Notes under the pieces: generated by a model
Seen by the model: only the letters and a program-made list of their open reading frames with translations
The model's database searches: none
What the model was told of the DNA's origin: nothing
Part shown: in pieces, positions 12,513 through 28,452 of the stretch
Position numbering within the stretch: position 1 is the first letter of the stretch
Layout: every line of letters starts with the position of its first letter
DNA from: Armadillidium nasatum
Lineage: Eukaryota; Arthropoda; Malacostraca; Isopoda; Armadillidiidae
Direction of reading: 5' to 3'
Length of the DNA: 31,019 bases
NCBI GenBank assembly: GCA_009176605.1
Contig: SEYY01008398.1
Coordinates: 1-31,019 of the forward strand
Position numbers and translations under genes: made by a program

Positions 12513-13141
12513 AGGAGAAAGGAGGGATGGATGGGGAAATAAAGAATAGAGTGACTGAAGGAATGAAAGTGATGGGGGGACTGAGAGAAGTCTGGAAGAA
12601 GGGAAGAATATCAAAGGAAATAAAGGTAAGAATGTTTGAGAGTATGTGTCTACCATCTGCAATGTATGGGTGTGAGACATGGGGGATGAATGCGCAGATT
12701 GGGAAAAGATTAGAAGTTTTTGAGATGAAAGGACTGAGGGCTATATGTGGGGTAAGGAGGGTAGATAGAATCAGAAACGAAAGAATAAGAGAGATGTGTG
12801 GATGGAAGAGGGGAGTAGTGCGCAGAGCATAAGAGGGTGTATTAAGATGGTTTGGGCATATGTGTAGAATGGATGAGAATAGGATGGTGAGTAGAGTGAT
12901 GAGATCCGAGATAGAAGGAGGAAGGGGGAGGGGAAGGCCGAGGTGGAGGTGGATGGATGGGGTGAAGGAGATATTGGGGGGGGAGAGGTTTGAATGTGGC
13001 CGAAGGTAGGAGAGTCGCGGAGGACAGAGGGAGATGGAGGGCAGTGGTGAGAGGGGAGGGGAGATAGAGAGTGGATGTGTGTATGTGAGCGAACTGTGAC
13101 GGGCACCACCCCACGAGAGTGGGAAAGGTGAATGGTAAAAT
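12513..13141 (+). mobile_element. 5'-truncated non-LTR element, RT C-terminal part and 3' end (copy 1)
   Basis: Encodes only the region after the RT catalytic core of a second, unrelated non-LTR family. The open part 12,527-12,832 reads [33 protein letters not shown] and [20 protein letters not shown]. After a stop at 12,830 the same frame goes on with [17 protein letters not shown] and [17 protein letters not shown], a C-terminal signature common in animal RTE/Nimb-like ORFs. A frame break follows near 13,010. The 3' end GGGCACCACCCCACGAGAGT, found again at 17,837-17,856 with two differences, passes through an AAATAA-rich stretch into (TA)n. This and the second copy show the element's true 3' end. 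The clade name is tentative. Confidence 0.8.
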
Positions 13142-13153
13142 AAAATAAATAAA

Positions 13154-13388
<235 letters not shown>

Positions 13389-13545
13389 AAATATAAAAGA
13401 AAATACAAAAAAAATCGACAAATAAGTAAATATAGGTATATGAAATAAAAAATGTAACAATTTGTATAAGTATGAAATACTCCACTAGATGGGTTCCAGA
13501 GTTGATTGCATCTCCAATCCTATTGTCCTCTGTCTTGATCCCAAA

Positions 13546-13563
13546 CACTCTCCAGGTTCACCA
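13546..13563 (-). promoter_or_regulatory. Primer binding site of gypsy copy B
   Basis: The minus strand reads TGGTGAACCTGGAGAGTG from 13,563. It resembles the tRNA-Trp primer site (TGGTGACCC) and aligns with copy A's site through the following TGGAG. AT-rich leader (13,385-13,545) continues on its gag side. Confidence 0.55.
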
Positions 13564-14123
13564 CTCTTTAGGGGCCAATGGTACCCCTGTGGTGGTCTGT
13601 AGAGGTTGCGGAAGGTCCTGCACACCAAATATGGAACTCCACGATGAGGATGGAAGTAAAAAGGCTGGGTTTTTTTTTCGTTTATTTATACCAAATAACA
13701 ATGGGATCGGACAAGTAATACCAACAAGCAAACAAGACTGAAACCCTGTCTAGCAACTTGCTATCCAGACCCTGCTAGAGAAGAGAGGAATATTCTGCTG
13801 CTTGGTGTCGATCATGAAGAGTATAACAAGCCAAAGAAAAAAAATGGACTTGCTGAACGGGGGAGCTAAGTTGAATGGCGCTGCGTGGCTAAGAAAAATT
13901 GTTGCTTGCGACGAAAAGATTACTATCAAATAATAATGGACTACACAAAATGCACTGTATTTCTCACACAACGTTGCTGGCCTAAAAACAGCGTGCGCCT
14001 CCTTTGCTTTGAAGCGTCTGTGTCCACGCGTAAAACAAAAGAAGCGCGGTAAGCGAAAGTTGATTCCAAAACCATAGTATAGTTTTAAAATACCGTAAGA
14101 AGAGGGAAACTCTGCCTGCTACA
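13564..14123 (-). repeat. 5' LTR of gypsy copy B
   Basis: Starts on the minus strand with TGTAGCAGGCAGAG at 14,123, identical to the start at 4679, and ends about at the primer site. The first about 187 bp are about 95% identical to the shared LTR; the remainder aligns only in blocks (for instance around 13,650-13,700, where AATAAA and a TATAAATA word occur on the minus strand). Its full length is about 560 bp, under half of the other LTR. The edge at 14,123 marks one outer boundary of the tandem; the flank reads ATATT. Confidence 0.75.
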
Positions 14124-14201
14124 ATATTAAGGAATTTAAGAATCAACAATCTTAGAAACAAATCATAGTAAGTGTTCTAACTTATTTAATTGCAATGTAA
14201 A

Positions 14202-15020
<819 letters not shown>

Positions 15021-15083
15021 CTTATATATTTCGAAGATTTCAACGCTCTGGTTAAATTTTTAGATTTACTACTGAACGGTTTT

Positions 15084-15091
15084 GTTGCAAG
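15084..15091. repeat. Target site duplication, left
   Basis: GTTGCAAG directly before the CAGTGGCGG end; identical to 18,403-18,410. Confidence 0.8.
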
Positions 15092-15137
15092 CAGTGGCGG
15101 CTCGTGGCTTCTGAAGGTGAGGAGGCACAACAATAGT

Positions 15138-16472
<1,335 letters not shown>

Positions 16473-16490
16473 CCAATAGACATATATTAT

Positions 16491-18259
<1,769 letters not shown>

Positions 18260-18402
18260 TTTATATTTTACACCTTGTATGAAAAAATATTAAATTTTAA
18301 AATCGGAGTTGCTTAACCTAATTTTTGAATTAAAATGTTATATTTTTTATTAAATACTAACGGAGGCACTGCCTTCCCTGCCTCCCCCCAAAACCGCCAC
18401 TG

Positions 18403-18410
18403 GTTGCAAG
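18403..18410. repeat. Target site duplication, right
   Basis: GTTGCAAG directly after the right terminal CCGCCACTG; identical to 15,084-15,091. Confidence 0.8.
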
Positions 18411-18853
18411 TTCCTGATTTCTCTTGTCTATTATTAATGTAATTATTGCAATTTATCGTTTCGGTCAATTTCGGGGTTATCCTAATCACAACATAGGCCG
18501 CGGCATAGGATTTACAGTAATTGTTAGCCTAATGTTCGTTGAAATTTATAGTTTTTGGTTTTAAATAGATCCGGAAGATCTAAGTAAGTTATTTAAAGTC
18601 TACAGTATTCGTGTTTTAAAGTTTCCCAGCTTATTGGTTATATTTGTTTGTGAATGCTATGCCATAGGCAGTATCGCTTTCAAAATTTTGTGAGTTGGTT
18701 AATCAAAGGTATTATAGCCAACAGAGTTTAAGAAAGAGTAATCCTTAAGAACATAAGGAAATAGGGATATTTATAAGCCACTATCAAGACTATTCTCAGA
18801 CAAAAGATGCAAATGGAGCCATTTGCTATGAGTGGCTCATTCCAGAAATTTAG
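18411..18853. other. AT-rich intergenic DNA, nothing recognised
   Basis: Continues the sequence interrupted by the hAT-like insertion. No convincing frame, RNA gene or repeat structure seen. Confidence 0.6.
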
Positions 18854-19659
18854 TGAAAACTAATTTAAGTGCTAAATTTGCAATTTTTAAGTAATTTTTC
18901 AAACTTGAAAATCATTGAATATATTTGGGCCTAACAGGTTTATCTCTAAACTTTAAATTTTCAAATTTTAAAGCTCCTTTAGGCCATAGAAGCAACTCTA
19001 GATGCAAAGGAGGGAACAAATTTGAAATGAGTAGAAAATGGAGAGTCGAGTCATCGGCATATGAATGGATAGGGTTAGACGAGCTTGTGTATTATATCAT
19101 CCTATTGTATTTTTAATCCTAACAATCTGACATTTTGACCAAAAATTTAATGTCTTAAATTGAAATGATATATAATCAACCTTATAAGAAATTTAAAAAA
19201 AAAATAAAACTGGTCCTTTCCAGTAAATAAAATACATAAATACATACTTTGAAATTTTATGATTGACCTATTTGGTCTAAAAACAAATGCGATTTTTTAA
19301 ATATAAAACTGGCTTGGCTTTATTAACAAACAAATTGAATTTTTAAAAAAATTGAAACTGACTTATTTGATTGTAATTTTAAAAATTTGAAGACGGCCTG
19401 TTTGCCAAAAAAAAAATTTGAATTACTATAAATTTTGAAATTTGAAGCTGAAATTTGATTGAAATTTTGAAAATTTGAAAATGGCCATAAATTGAATGAA
19501 GTTTTGAAATTTGCAACTGGCATATTTGGCCTAAAGGAGCTTTAAAATTTGAAAATTTAAAGTTTAGAGACAGACCTATCAGGCTCAAATATATTCAATG
19601 ATTTTCAAGTCTGAAAAATTACTTAAAAATTGCAAATTTAGCACTTAAATTAGTTTTCA
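18854..19659. repeat. Large inverted repeat (foldback), 132-bp arms, 541-bp spacer
   Basis: Arms 18,854-18,985 and 19,527-19,659 are inverted copies with about six mismatches (about 95% identity), all of them transitions. The arm starts TGAAAACTAATTTAAGTGC and ends CTCCTTTAGGCCA. The spacer holds degenerate units of about 40-55 bp around AAATTTGAA...CTGGC.TATTTGGCC, one of which touches the right arm. A transcript could form a long hairpin. No transposase and no clear flanking duplication were seen. Confidence 0.85.
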
Positions 19660-20527
19660 TGATGATAGAAGTGGCGTCATCCAAATCATCCTGCTCCGAA
19701 AAAAGTAGTTAGATTTAAATCAATTGACCATTTATAACTAAAGTTGCTTGAAAATCACGTCTGCGTTTGCGCTAAGCAGAATTTTATAATATTAGATTAC
19801 ATTAACTAATATATTTATACTTTCTAGCAGCTACCACTCTTCAATTTAGTTTACTTCTGTTGTCTGGTGAGGGAGAGGTTACGAATAAGATACTCGTAGA
19901 AGTATGCGAAGGGACTTACTCTTTGTATATATGAACATGATATAATTGGAGTTATCTTCCAAATATTAGCAAAAAATTAGCACCAGTTCTTTCTCGATAT
20001 TTACATATAGAAAATACTAATATATTTTCACTTTATGAATTATATGTATTTATTACACTATTATAATAATAGGGAAGAATCCAATCCCAAAAAAGGTTTT
20101 TATTATTTGACCGACTGAGCTGAAATTTACAATGTATTTGCATTTTTTAAATCTAAGAACTTTTGATTTTTTTTACGTTTTTCTGAGTCTATAAAGGTTT
20201 AAAAGTTATTTGTGGTCAAAATTCAAAAAGAGAATGAATAGAAGTTGTAAATCAGTGATTCGAATGACCCAAAAATTTCACTGTGCATTCTCAGACCCAA
20301 TTTTTACAACTTCAATGTTGGATTTTTTTTGATAACTATTGTTAGTCTTTGATTATAGAAGGTCAAACTTTTTTTTTTTAAAAAAAAGATGGTAAAAAAC
20401 ATACCCTTCCGGAGAATTTTGTTTTAAACTGTACATTAAAAGTTTTAAAGTTGACAGGTATTTAGAGGAGAGACAGATCTAAAACTTTTATTTACGACAC
20501 TTTTAAAACCTATTTGTTTGGTGGTTC
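19660..20527. other. AT-rich DNA, no gene seen
   Basis: No frame with coding character on either strand. Homopolymer T and A runs are frequent. The text from about 20,060 onward recalls dispersed non-coding repeats, but I cannot assign it. Confidence 0.55.
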
Positions 20528-20568
20528 GAGATACCATAGTATAAGTATTACTTATACTATGGAGATAC
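20528..20568. repeat. 27-bp palindrome bracketed by 7-bp direct repeats
   Basis: CATAGTATAAGT (20,535-20,546), a 3-base loop ATT, and ACTTATACTATG (20,550-20,561) form a perfect hairpin. It is flanked on both sides by GAGATAC (20,528-20,534 and 20,562-20,568). Looks like a tiny insertion with a target duplication. Confidence 0.75.
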
Positions 20569-22441
20569 AGCCTCTTAAACTTCGGAAATTTTGAAATTTC
20601 GTCGAAATTTGTCCATATTCGATAAGCTTTATCTCGGAAAAAAAAACAAATAGCATAATAAAGTATTTAAAGAAATTTGTATCTCTATCCCTCCTTTATG
20701 GACCTTCCAAAAATAAAAGACTTTTAAAGTACAGTTTAAAAAAAAAAAAAAAAAATTTGTCCGAAAGTGAGTTTTTCAAAATTGGAAAAAAAAATTTTGA
20801 CACCTCACATAATTTTTGATATAAGGGCATATAACTTTATTTATTTTTTTTTTTTTTTGTAAAACAAAGAACAACATTCTGTTGGAAGTTTATGTAGCCA
20901 ATAGAATTTCAAATATATATTCCAAATTTCAGATCATTCCAAAAGTAGTTTGGCCCCAGCGTCGACTTGAAGTTGAGTGAAATTTCAAAAAGAAAAAAAA
21001 CTTTTAAAGAGTTATAGTCTTATAAAAACGTTGGGAATGGAGTTTTTTTCCGTCGTGAAAAAGCTATCTATACTGAAATTTTCAGGAGAATCGGATAAAA
21101 TTAAATTTTTTTTTCAACATTGGATTCTAAATAAGGTTAATATTATCAAATTTTATGGAAGCAAATGCTATAAAAATTGCTTCTTTGAAATGTATCTTTC
21201 TCGTATGACAAAATACATTTTGTTGTTCCCTATATTGAAAACGTTTTTTAAAAAATTTAAAACTTTCATTTCTACAACTAATTTAATTTCAAATACTACT
21301 AAATTACCATATTTAGCAGTAAAACGAAAACGAATATAAATTGGTGCCTGGTTTGGACTCCTAATATCCTAAAACACTAGGTGTGAACCGCTGACAATAA
21401 TCGGTACCTCCTCAACAGAATCTTTAAAACCAGTGTGTAAAACGGGAAATTTTAAGCAAATTAGCACCAATTCTCTTGTAAAAGCAGTATATTTCTTCTC
21501 TTTGGTCAGATACACTGATAATAATAGTTAATTTTTACATAAAACCAGTTTCTCAATGGGGACCAATACGTGTCCGTAGATAATAAGAAGGTTAAAGTAA
21601 AATCTTTCAAAGGTTTACATATATTTCTTCAATTGTTTTTGCTTTCTGACTACGGCCCTGATGTGCATGTTTTTTGTAATGGGTTGCGTATGTGTTTTAC
21701 ATGTGTACGTGTGTGTTTTCATGCACGTGCGGGTTAAAGAGTGGACATGCATGCTTACGTGCTTTAGTACATCAATGTTTTCAACCCTAAAACATTAAAG
21801 AAAAAAATTTTAAAAACATAATTTAAAAATAAAAATAAAAAAATTAAATAAAAACTAAACATTTTTTAACAGAACATTTAATTCTAAAAAATAAAAATTA
21901 AAAACTTTGGGATCCTAGGTATATACTACCTAGAAAAGTCCCTCTCCTCGAATAGGATGCCCGTGAGATGTGAACTTTTTTATATATATATAAAAAATAA
22001 AATAAAATGAAACTAAAAATAAAGTTAAATATTTGAATTGAAACTTTAAAATTGAGAACAAAATCTGAAATCCAAAACAAAACAAATTAAGAACAAAACT
22101 AAACCTAAAAGCCTAAATAAAACTTACACTGAAAACATAAAATTACCAACAACATAAATAAAAAGACAAAGAAGCAGATAAATCCTAAACTACAATTGCG
22201 AAAGCAGATTTCAAATTGAATAAATCTGAACATTACTGTTATGAAATAAGTTTATTAAAAGAAAAACGACAAAGACATAGAAAAACCTAAAACTACAGGT
22301 TTGAAATCCGTTAGAAAAAAATTCAGCATTAAAAAGAAAGAATACAAATGGTTTAGGCATATCAGTGTGTGTGTTTGAGTGTTTTATGTGTTTTACCTGC
22401 TTGAGTGTTTTACGTATTTGGGTGTTTTGAGTGCTTAAGTT

Positions 22442-22445
<4 letters not shown>
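20569..22445. other. AT-rich DNA with simple-sequence runs, no supported gene
   Basis: The longest open frame (20,977-21,339, plus) has a Lys/Phe/Ile-rich composition expected of random AT-rich DNA and no recognisable motif. 21,660-21,770 is GT/CATG-rich. CTAGGTA (near 21,916) and TACCTAG form a small inverted repeat around TATAC. Confidence 0.55.

Positions 22446-22495
<50 letters not shown>
22446..22495. repeat. (TG)n microsatellite
   Basis: About 25 perfect TG units, the only non-AT dinucleotide array in the window. Confidence 0.97.
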
Positions 22496-22496
<1 letters not shown>

Positions 22497-22671
22497 TCAA
22501 GTGTTTTACTGCTTTACTGCTTTAAGCTATAGAATTTTAAATAAATAAATTTAAAAAAAAATAAATTGAAAAAATAAATAAAAAATAATAAATAAAATAA
22601 AAAGTATAAAATGAAAAAAATAATTTAAAAAAAAAAAATTTAAAACAAATATTTTAGAAAAATATTTTTCA

Positions 22672-24029
<1,358 letters not shown>

Positions 24030-27000
24030 TCTTCTAAGAAATTTTGTGATTTTTCATGACTTGTTGATGCAACTAATCCATCATCAACATATAATGCAAG
24101 TAATATCTTATGTCCATTCTGGCCTCTTATATAATAGACATGGGTCAGCTGTACTTCTTACAAAATTCAGTTTTGAAAGGAATTTTCCAAATCGTTCATT
24201 CCAACATCTGGGTGCCTGTTTAAGCCCATACAAACTGCGTTTCAATTTGCATACTTTGGTTGTCCCATCTTCAAAACCTTCAGGTTGTTTCATATATATT
24301 TCTTCTAATAAGTTTCCATAAAGAAATGCTGTTGATACATCAAACTGCATCAAGAACATATTTTCTTTAGCTGCTACACTTATTAATGTTCTCACAGTAC
24401 TCTTGTTTGCTACTGGACTAAATGTTTGTTCATAATCAATACCCTTGCTTTGACTATAACCTTTTGCAACTAATCTTGCTTTAAATTTGTCAATTGTTCC
24501 ATCCGAGTTTAATTTTATTTTGTAAACCCATTGACTTGCAATTGCTTTTCTTCCTGGTGGCAGTTCAACTAGTTCCCATGTTTGGTTTTCTTTCAATGAT
24601 TGCAATTCCTTTTTCATTGAATTGATCCAATTTTTCTTTTGTTTACTTTCCATAGCTTCACTATAATTTTCTGGTTCTTTCATATCTTCTGATAAATACA
24701 TACTGTAATCATCAAATCTTGATGGTTTTGTAATTGTTGTTCTATTTCTTAATATTCTTGTATTTATTGTGCTATTCTGTTCTATAATTTTTTCCGTTTC
24801 TGAATCAGGTACTATTTCTGTATCAGATTATGTTTCTGAATCAGATTCTATTTCTGTTCTGTTTCTGATCATTCTATTTCTGATTGATTCTGTTTCTGTA
24901 TGAAATGGATTTAACCTAATTTCATAATTGCTATCTTCCAATTTTGTGTTTTCTTCACCTAATATTCGAGGGGAAAGTTCTTCCTTTTCAAAAATTACAT
25001 CTCTACTTCTGAATATTGAGTTATTTTTCAGATCATAAATTCTATAACTTTCATCACTATCATACCCAATTAACACACCTGATCTTGCCTTTGGGTCCAG
25101 TTTTCTTCTTTTTTGATCTGGAATCCAACCACTGCATGGAGTTCCAATTATGCGTAAATGCTTAATTCTGGGTTTTTTATCATACCATATTTCATAAGGC
25201 GTTTTCTCATCAATTGATGATTTTCCAGTCCTGTTAAGAATATATGCTGCTGTGTTAATTAATTCTGCCCAACACTTTTGTGGAAATTTTGCTTTTGAAT
25301 ACATAAGGGATTTAGCTACTTCAACTAACGTTCTATTTTCTTTTTCTGCACCTCCATTCTGTTGTGAAGTGTAGGGTGTTGTTAGTCTTTGTCTCACACC
25401 ATATTTCTGTAAGAGTTTTCTTATAGATTGATTATTAATTTCTAAAGCATTATCACTCAGGAATTCTTTGAATGGGTGCCCCTGTACTCTTGCTTCTGTG
25501 AGTATCTGCTTTAGCTTTTCTATAACTTCTGATTTTTCTTTAATAAAATATACAAATCTCATTTTTGAAAAATCATCCTTGAAGCATACAAAATATCTAT
25601 AACCTGAATAAGATGTCACTTGAAATGGTCTACATACATCTGCATATAACAATTCTCCTTTTTTTCGAGCTGTTGGCCTTTTACCAAACTTCTGACGATG
25701 CATTTTTCCATTTATACATCCTGAACAATTTTTGTCATCAAGGCAAGTTTCAATGTTTAGCTCTCTTTTGATCAAGTTTCTTATGTGTCGTCTATCCTGA
25801 TGTCCCATTCTTTCATGATATAGCTGCAGCTTATCCTTTTTTTCTAGGACATTTACTTCTGGTGGTGAAATTCCTGCTTTCATTGCAACTTTGAATATGC
25901 CTTCTTTTGGTCTACGATAGCCACAAAAATAGTTTTTTCTATCTACCATAAAACTACATTTGGTAGGTCCAGAAATAAATTTGCTACATGGATGTTTATC
26001 ATGTGCTGCTAATACTGAAAATAAATTTTTCTTAATATCAGGAACATGCCAAACATCATTCAAAAATAATTGAGATATTTTTCCATTTACTACTGATTCT
26101 ACCTCAATTAATCCATGTCCTAACACATTTGCCTCCTGACCATTTGCTGACTTAACTTTGACGATATTATTAAACTCATTATAAGTTTTAAAGTAACTTC
26201 GCTCATTTGTTATATGTTTTGTAGCTCCATTATCAAAATACCAATTTTCTTTATCATCTTCTTCAGAAATAAATACTGTATCATCTACAGCTAGCGTAAA
26301 CACATTAATTTCTGTATTATCTTTTAGATTACTCATATTTCCAGGCTTTACTCTTCTTTCTAACTTTGTTTGCTTTTCAGGTTTACTATCTGCAATCCAT
26401 TTTCTGCAATCTTGGATCCAGTGACTTTTTTTGTGGCAATAATGGCATGGATATTTCTGACATTTATCCATTGTTTTGCTTTCTCAATGATTTTTCTTTA
26501 TCATCACAAGAGCTTCATGATTTACTAATTCAGCCTTTGATGCCATTTTATTTGCTTCTGTGCATAGCCAATTTACCAAATTATCTATGTTTCTTTCTTT
26601 ATTATTAGTATGTACCATAAGCCAAGTAGTTTGAAAGTTTGAATATTCTTTTGGTAGAATTTCAAAAATTTTGCAAATAAGAAATATCTGTGGTAATGCA
26701 CTTTCCTTCTTCTCTTGAAGTTTCACAATTTCTTCTTGAAGACTACTCCAAAGCTGTCTTATTGAAGATAAATTACCAGCCATATCCAATTTCTAATTCC
26801 ATTTGTGGGCAAAGAAATTTGAACATATATCATAGACTTTGTTCTCCTCAACACCCGCAAAGAGATTATGAAGTTCCTTCCATACTTCATCTGCCTTCAT
26901 CAGATTTCTTATCTGAGCTCTAACATTTTGGCTAAGGGTTGAAACTAACAAAAACATTACATCTGATTGTGTTTTGTTGAATTTTTCTAATTTCTTTCTG

Positions 27001-27185
27001 TACACATTTCTCTCTTCAACTGTGGCTGTACTTCTCTGTTCTTGTGGTTTTTCTAATTTTCCATTGATTGCTTCTGTTGCATCTGGAATACCACTTAACT
27101 TTATCTGTATAAGATATTTCCAATCATCCCAATTTCTTTTGCCTTGAAGAGGATCAATTTTGTGTACTAGGCCTGATTCTTCCAT
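24030..27185 (-). pseudogene. Ty1/copia gag-pol, three in-frame stops, 3' truncated
   Basis: One continuous minus-strand frame from ATG 27,185, interrupted by stops at 26,793 (after FFAHKWN), 26,484 and 24,828, with a frameshift near 24,120. Domains in order: copia-type gag (RNWDDWKYLIQIKL; LGYDICSNF-like region), zinc knuckle CHYCHKKSHWIQDC of CCHC type (26,447-26,406), protease WYFDNGATKH (near 26,234; DNGA in place of the usual DSGA), and integrase with H, H, C, C (HERMGH near 25,815; CSGC near 25,725). The integrase catalytic D is near 25,640 (YADV), D near 25,454 (LSDN) and E near 25,346 (GGAEKENRT), the last two separated by 35 residues as in the family. A charged linker leads to RT (KARLVAKGYSQSKGIDYEQT, LYGLKQAPRCW; YVDD just after the shift). 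RNase H is missing. The integrase-before-RT order proves Ty1/copia. Confidence 0.92.
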
Positions 27186-27240
27186 TCTTTTTACTTTACT
27201 TCAAACTGGGCTTGCCAATAAGAAACTAACTTCTAACTAC

Positions 27241-27252
27241 GCTCTGCTACCA
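27241..27252 (-). promoter_or_regulatory. Copia primer binding site (initiator tRNA-Met)
   Basis: The minus strand reads TGGTAGCAGAGC from 27,252, the complement of the initiator methionine tRNA 3' end. It lies 56 bases upstream of the gag start and is preceded by a terminal ACA, as expected of an LTR edge. Confidence 0.75.
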
Positions 27253-27480
27253 TGTTAAAGTAAATCTTTTAGTTTAGTTTAATTAACAACCCATTAGAAG
27301 TAAATAAAACACTTTGTAATATAACATGTTTACTTAGAGAAAAGAAAAAAATATCATAGGCTATGTTACATACTTGCTTGGTTAGTAACAACAAAAAAAA
27401 GATGACCAAGTTGCCAGATTATTCTTTACATGATAAATAGTAGCTAAATAAAAAAATGCTCTATAAAAATAATGAATAAA
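27253..27480 (-). repeat. Remnant of copia 5' LTR (far edge unknown)
   Basis: The inner edge is fixed by the primer site: the minus strand ends TTTACTTTAACA at 27,253. No second LTR copy is present in the window, so the outer edge cannot be placed; it must lie before or within the (TA)n array starting near 27,508. Confidence 0.45.
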
Positions 27481-27500
27481 CAATATTTCTTCAACGTATA

Positions 27501-27649
<149 letters not shown>

Positions 27650-27654
27650 TTTTT

Positions 27655-28150
27655 GCCGGTTCCGACTCCAACTCCACCATATATATTCGGATCCGTTTTA
27701 GGTACCTGCTCAAAAACCCTTTATTTTAAAGTAAAGAAAATTATTTTGACGGCTCTGACTCTCCGAAAAATTCTTTCATCTCTGGCTCCATTGATAACCT
27801 TGATGATTTGTAGCTTTAATTAAAATTGCATTCTCTGATTCATTTTATTTCTGAAGTAAATTTTTAGTTGACTTTTTAAGTTCTGTTTCATGAAAAATCC
27901 TTTTTGTCTGACGCTATTTGGGAAATTCTGTTAGAGTTTGTTTTATGACATATTCTTTGTGAAATTCTGAATTAATTCACTGTTAGGAAATGAAATAAGA
28001 TTAAGAGTTTCCAAATAACCTTAAAAAAATATTAAAGACTTTTGTAAACGATTGAATTTGCACTCAACTCAAATGATTCCAATGAAATTCGCTTTATTTC
28101 AATCTTTTCTCTCTCTCTGGTTAAGTAGTATTTCACTAACATTTTTATTT
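27655..28150. other. AT-rich spacer, no gene seen
   Basis: No coding frame. CCGACTCCAACTCCACC (about 27,661) and GGCTCTGACTCTCC (about 27,750) are degenerate relatives of a CCGACTC-type repeat word. Confidence 0.45.
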
Positions 28151-28154
28151 GTAA

Positions 28155-28320
28155 AATATTATATATTATATATATATATATAATATATATATATATATAT
28201 AATATATTATTATATATATATATATTATATATATTATATATATATATATATATTATATATATATATATATATATATTATATAATTATTATTATTTTTTTT
28301 TTTTATTTATTTACACCATA

Positions 28321-28352
<32 letters not shown>

Positions 28353-28452
28353 TATACTATATATATTATATATATATATAAGGATATATATTAATATAAA
28401 TAACATATATATAATAATATAATATATAGATATATTATATATATAATAATAA
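28155..28452. repeat. Irregular TA/TAAT low-complexity tract
   Basis: Degenerate TA, TAA and TATTA units interrupted by a short T run and TTTACACCATATCCCGC near 28,310. It runs directly up to the start codon of LINE copy 2. Confidence 0.85.

Noticed and set aside
12513..13141. Treating this fragment as the 3' part of the LINE at 9109-12,505
   Set aside because: The LINE already ends with AATAAA and an A-tail, and the fragment's RT C-terminus is of another family with its own 3' end shared with 17,837-17,876.
18925..19588. Two short proteins sharing the peptide GLSLNFKFSNFKAPLG (18,925-19,116 plus; 19,379-19,588 minus)
   Set aside because: The shared peptide is produced by the inverted-repeat arms, not by related genes.
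20977..21339. 120-residue Lys/Phe/Ile-rich open frame
   Set aside because: Composition is that of translated AT-rich DNA; no motif, no neighbour context.
21590..21610. GGTTAAAGTAAAATCTTTC as a second copy of the copia LTR edge
   Set aside because: Only about 16 similar AT-rich bases, nothing further aligns.
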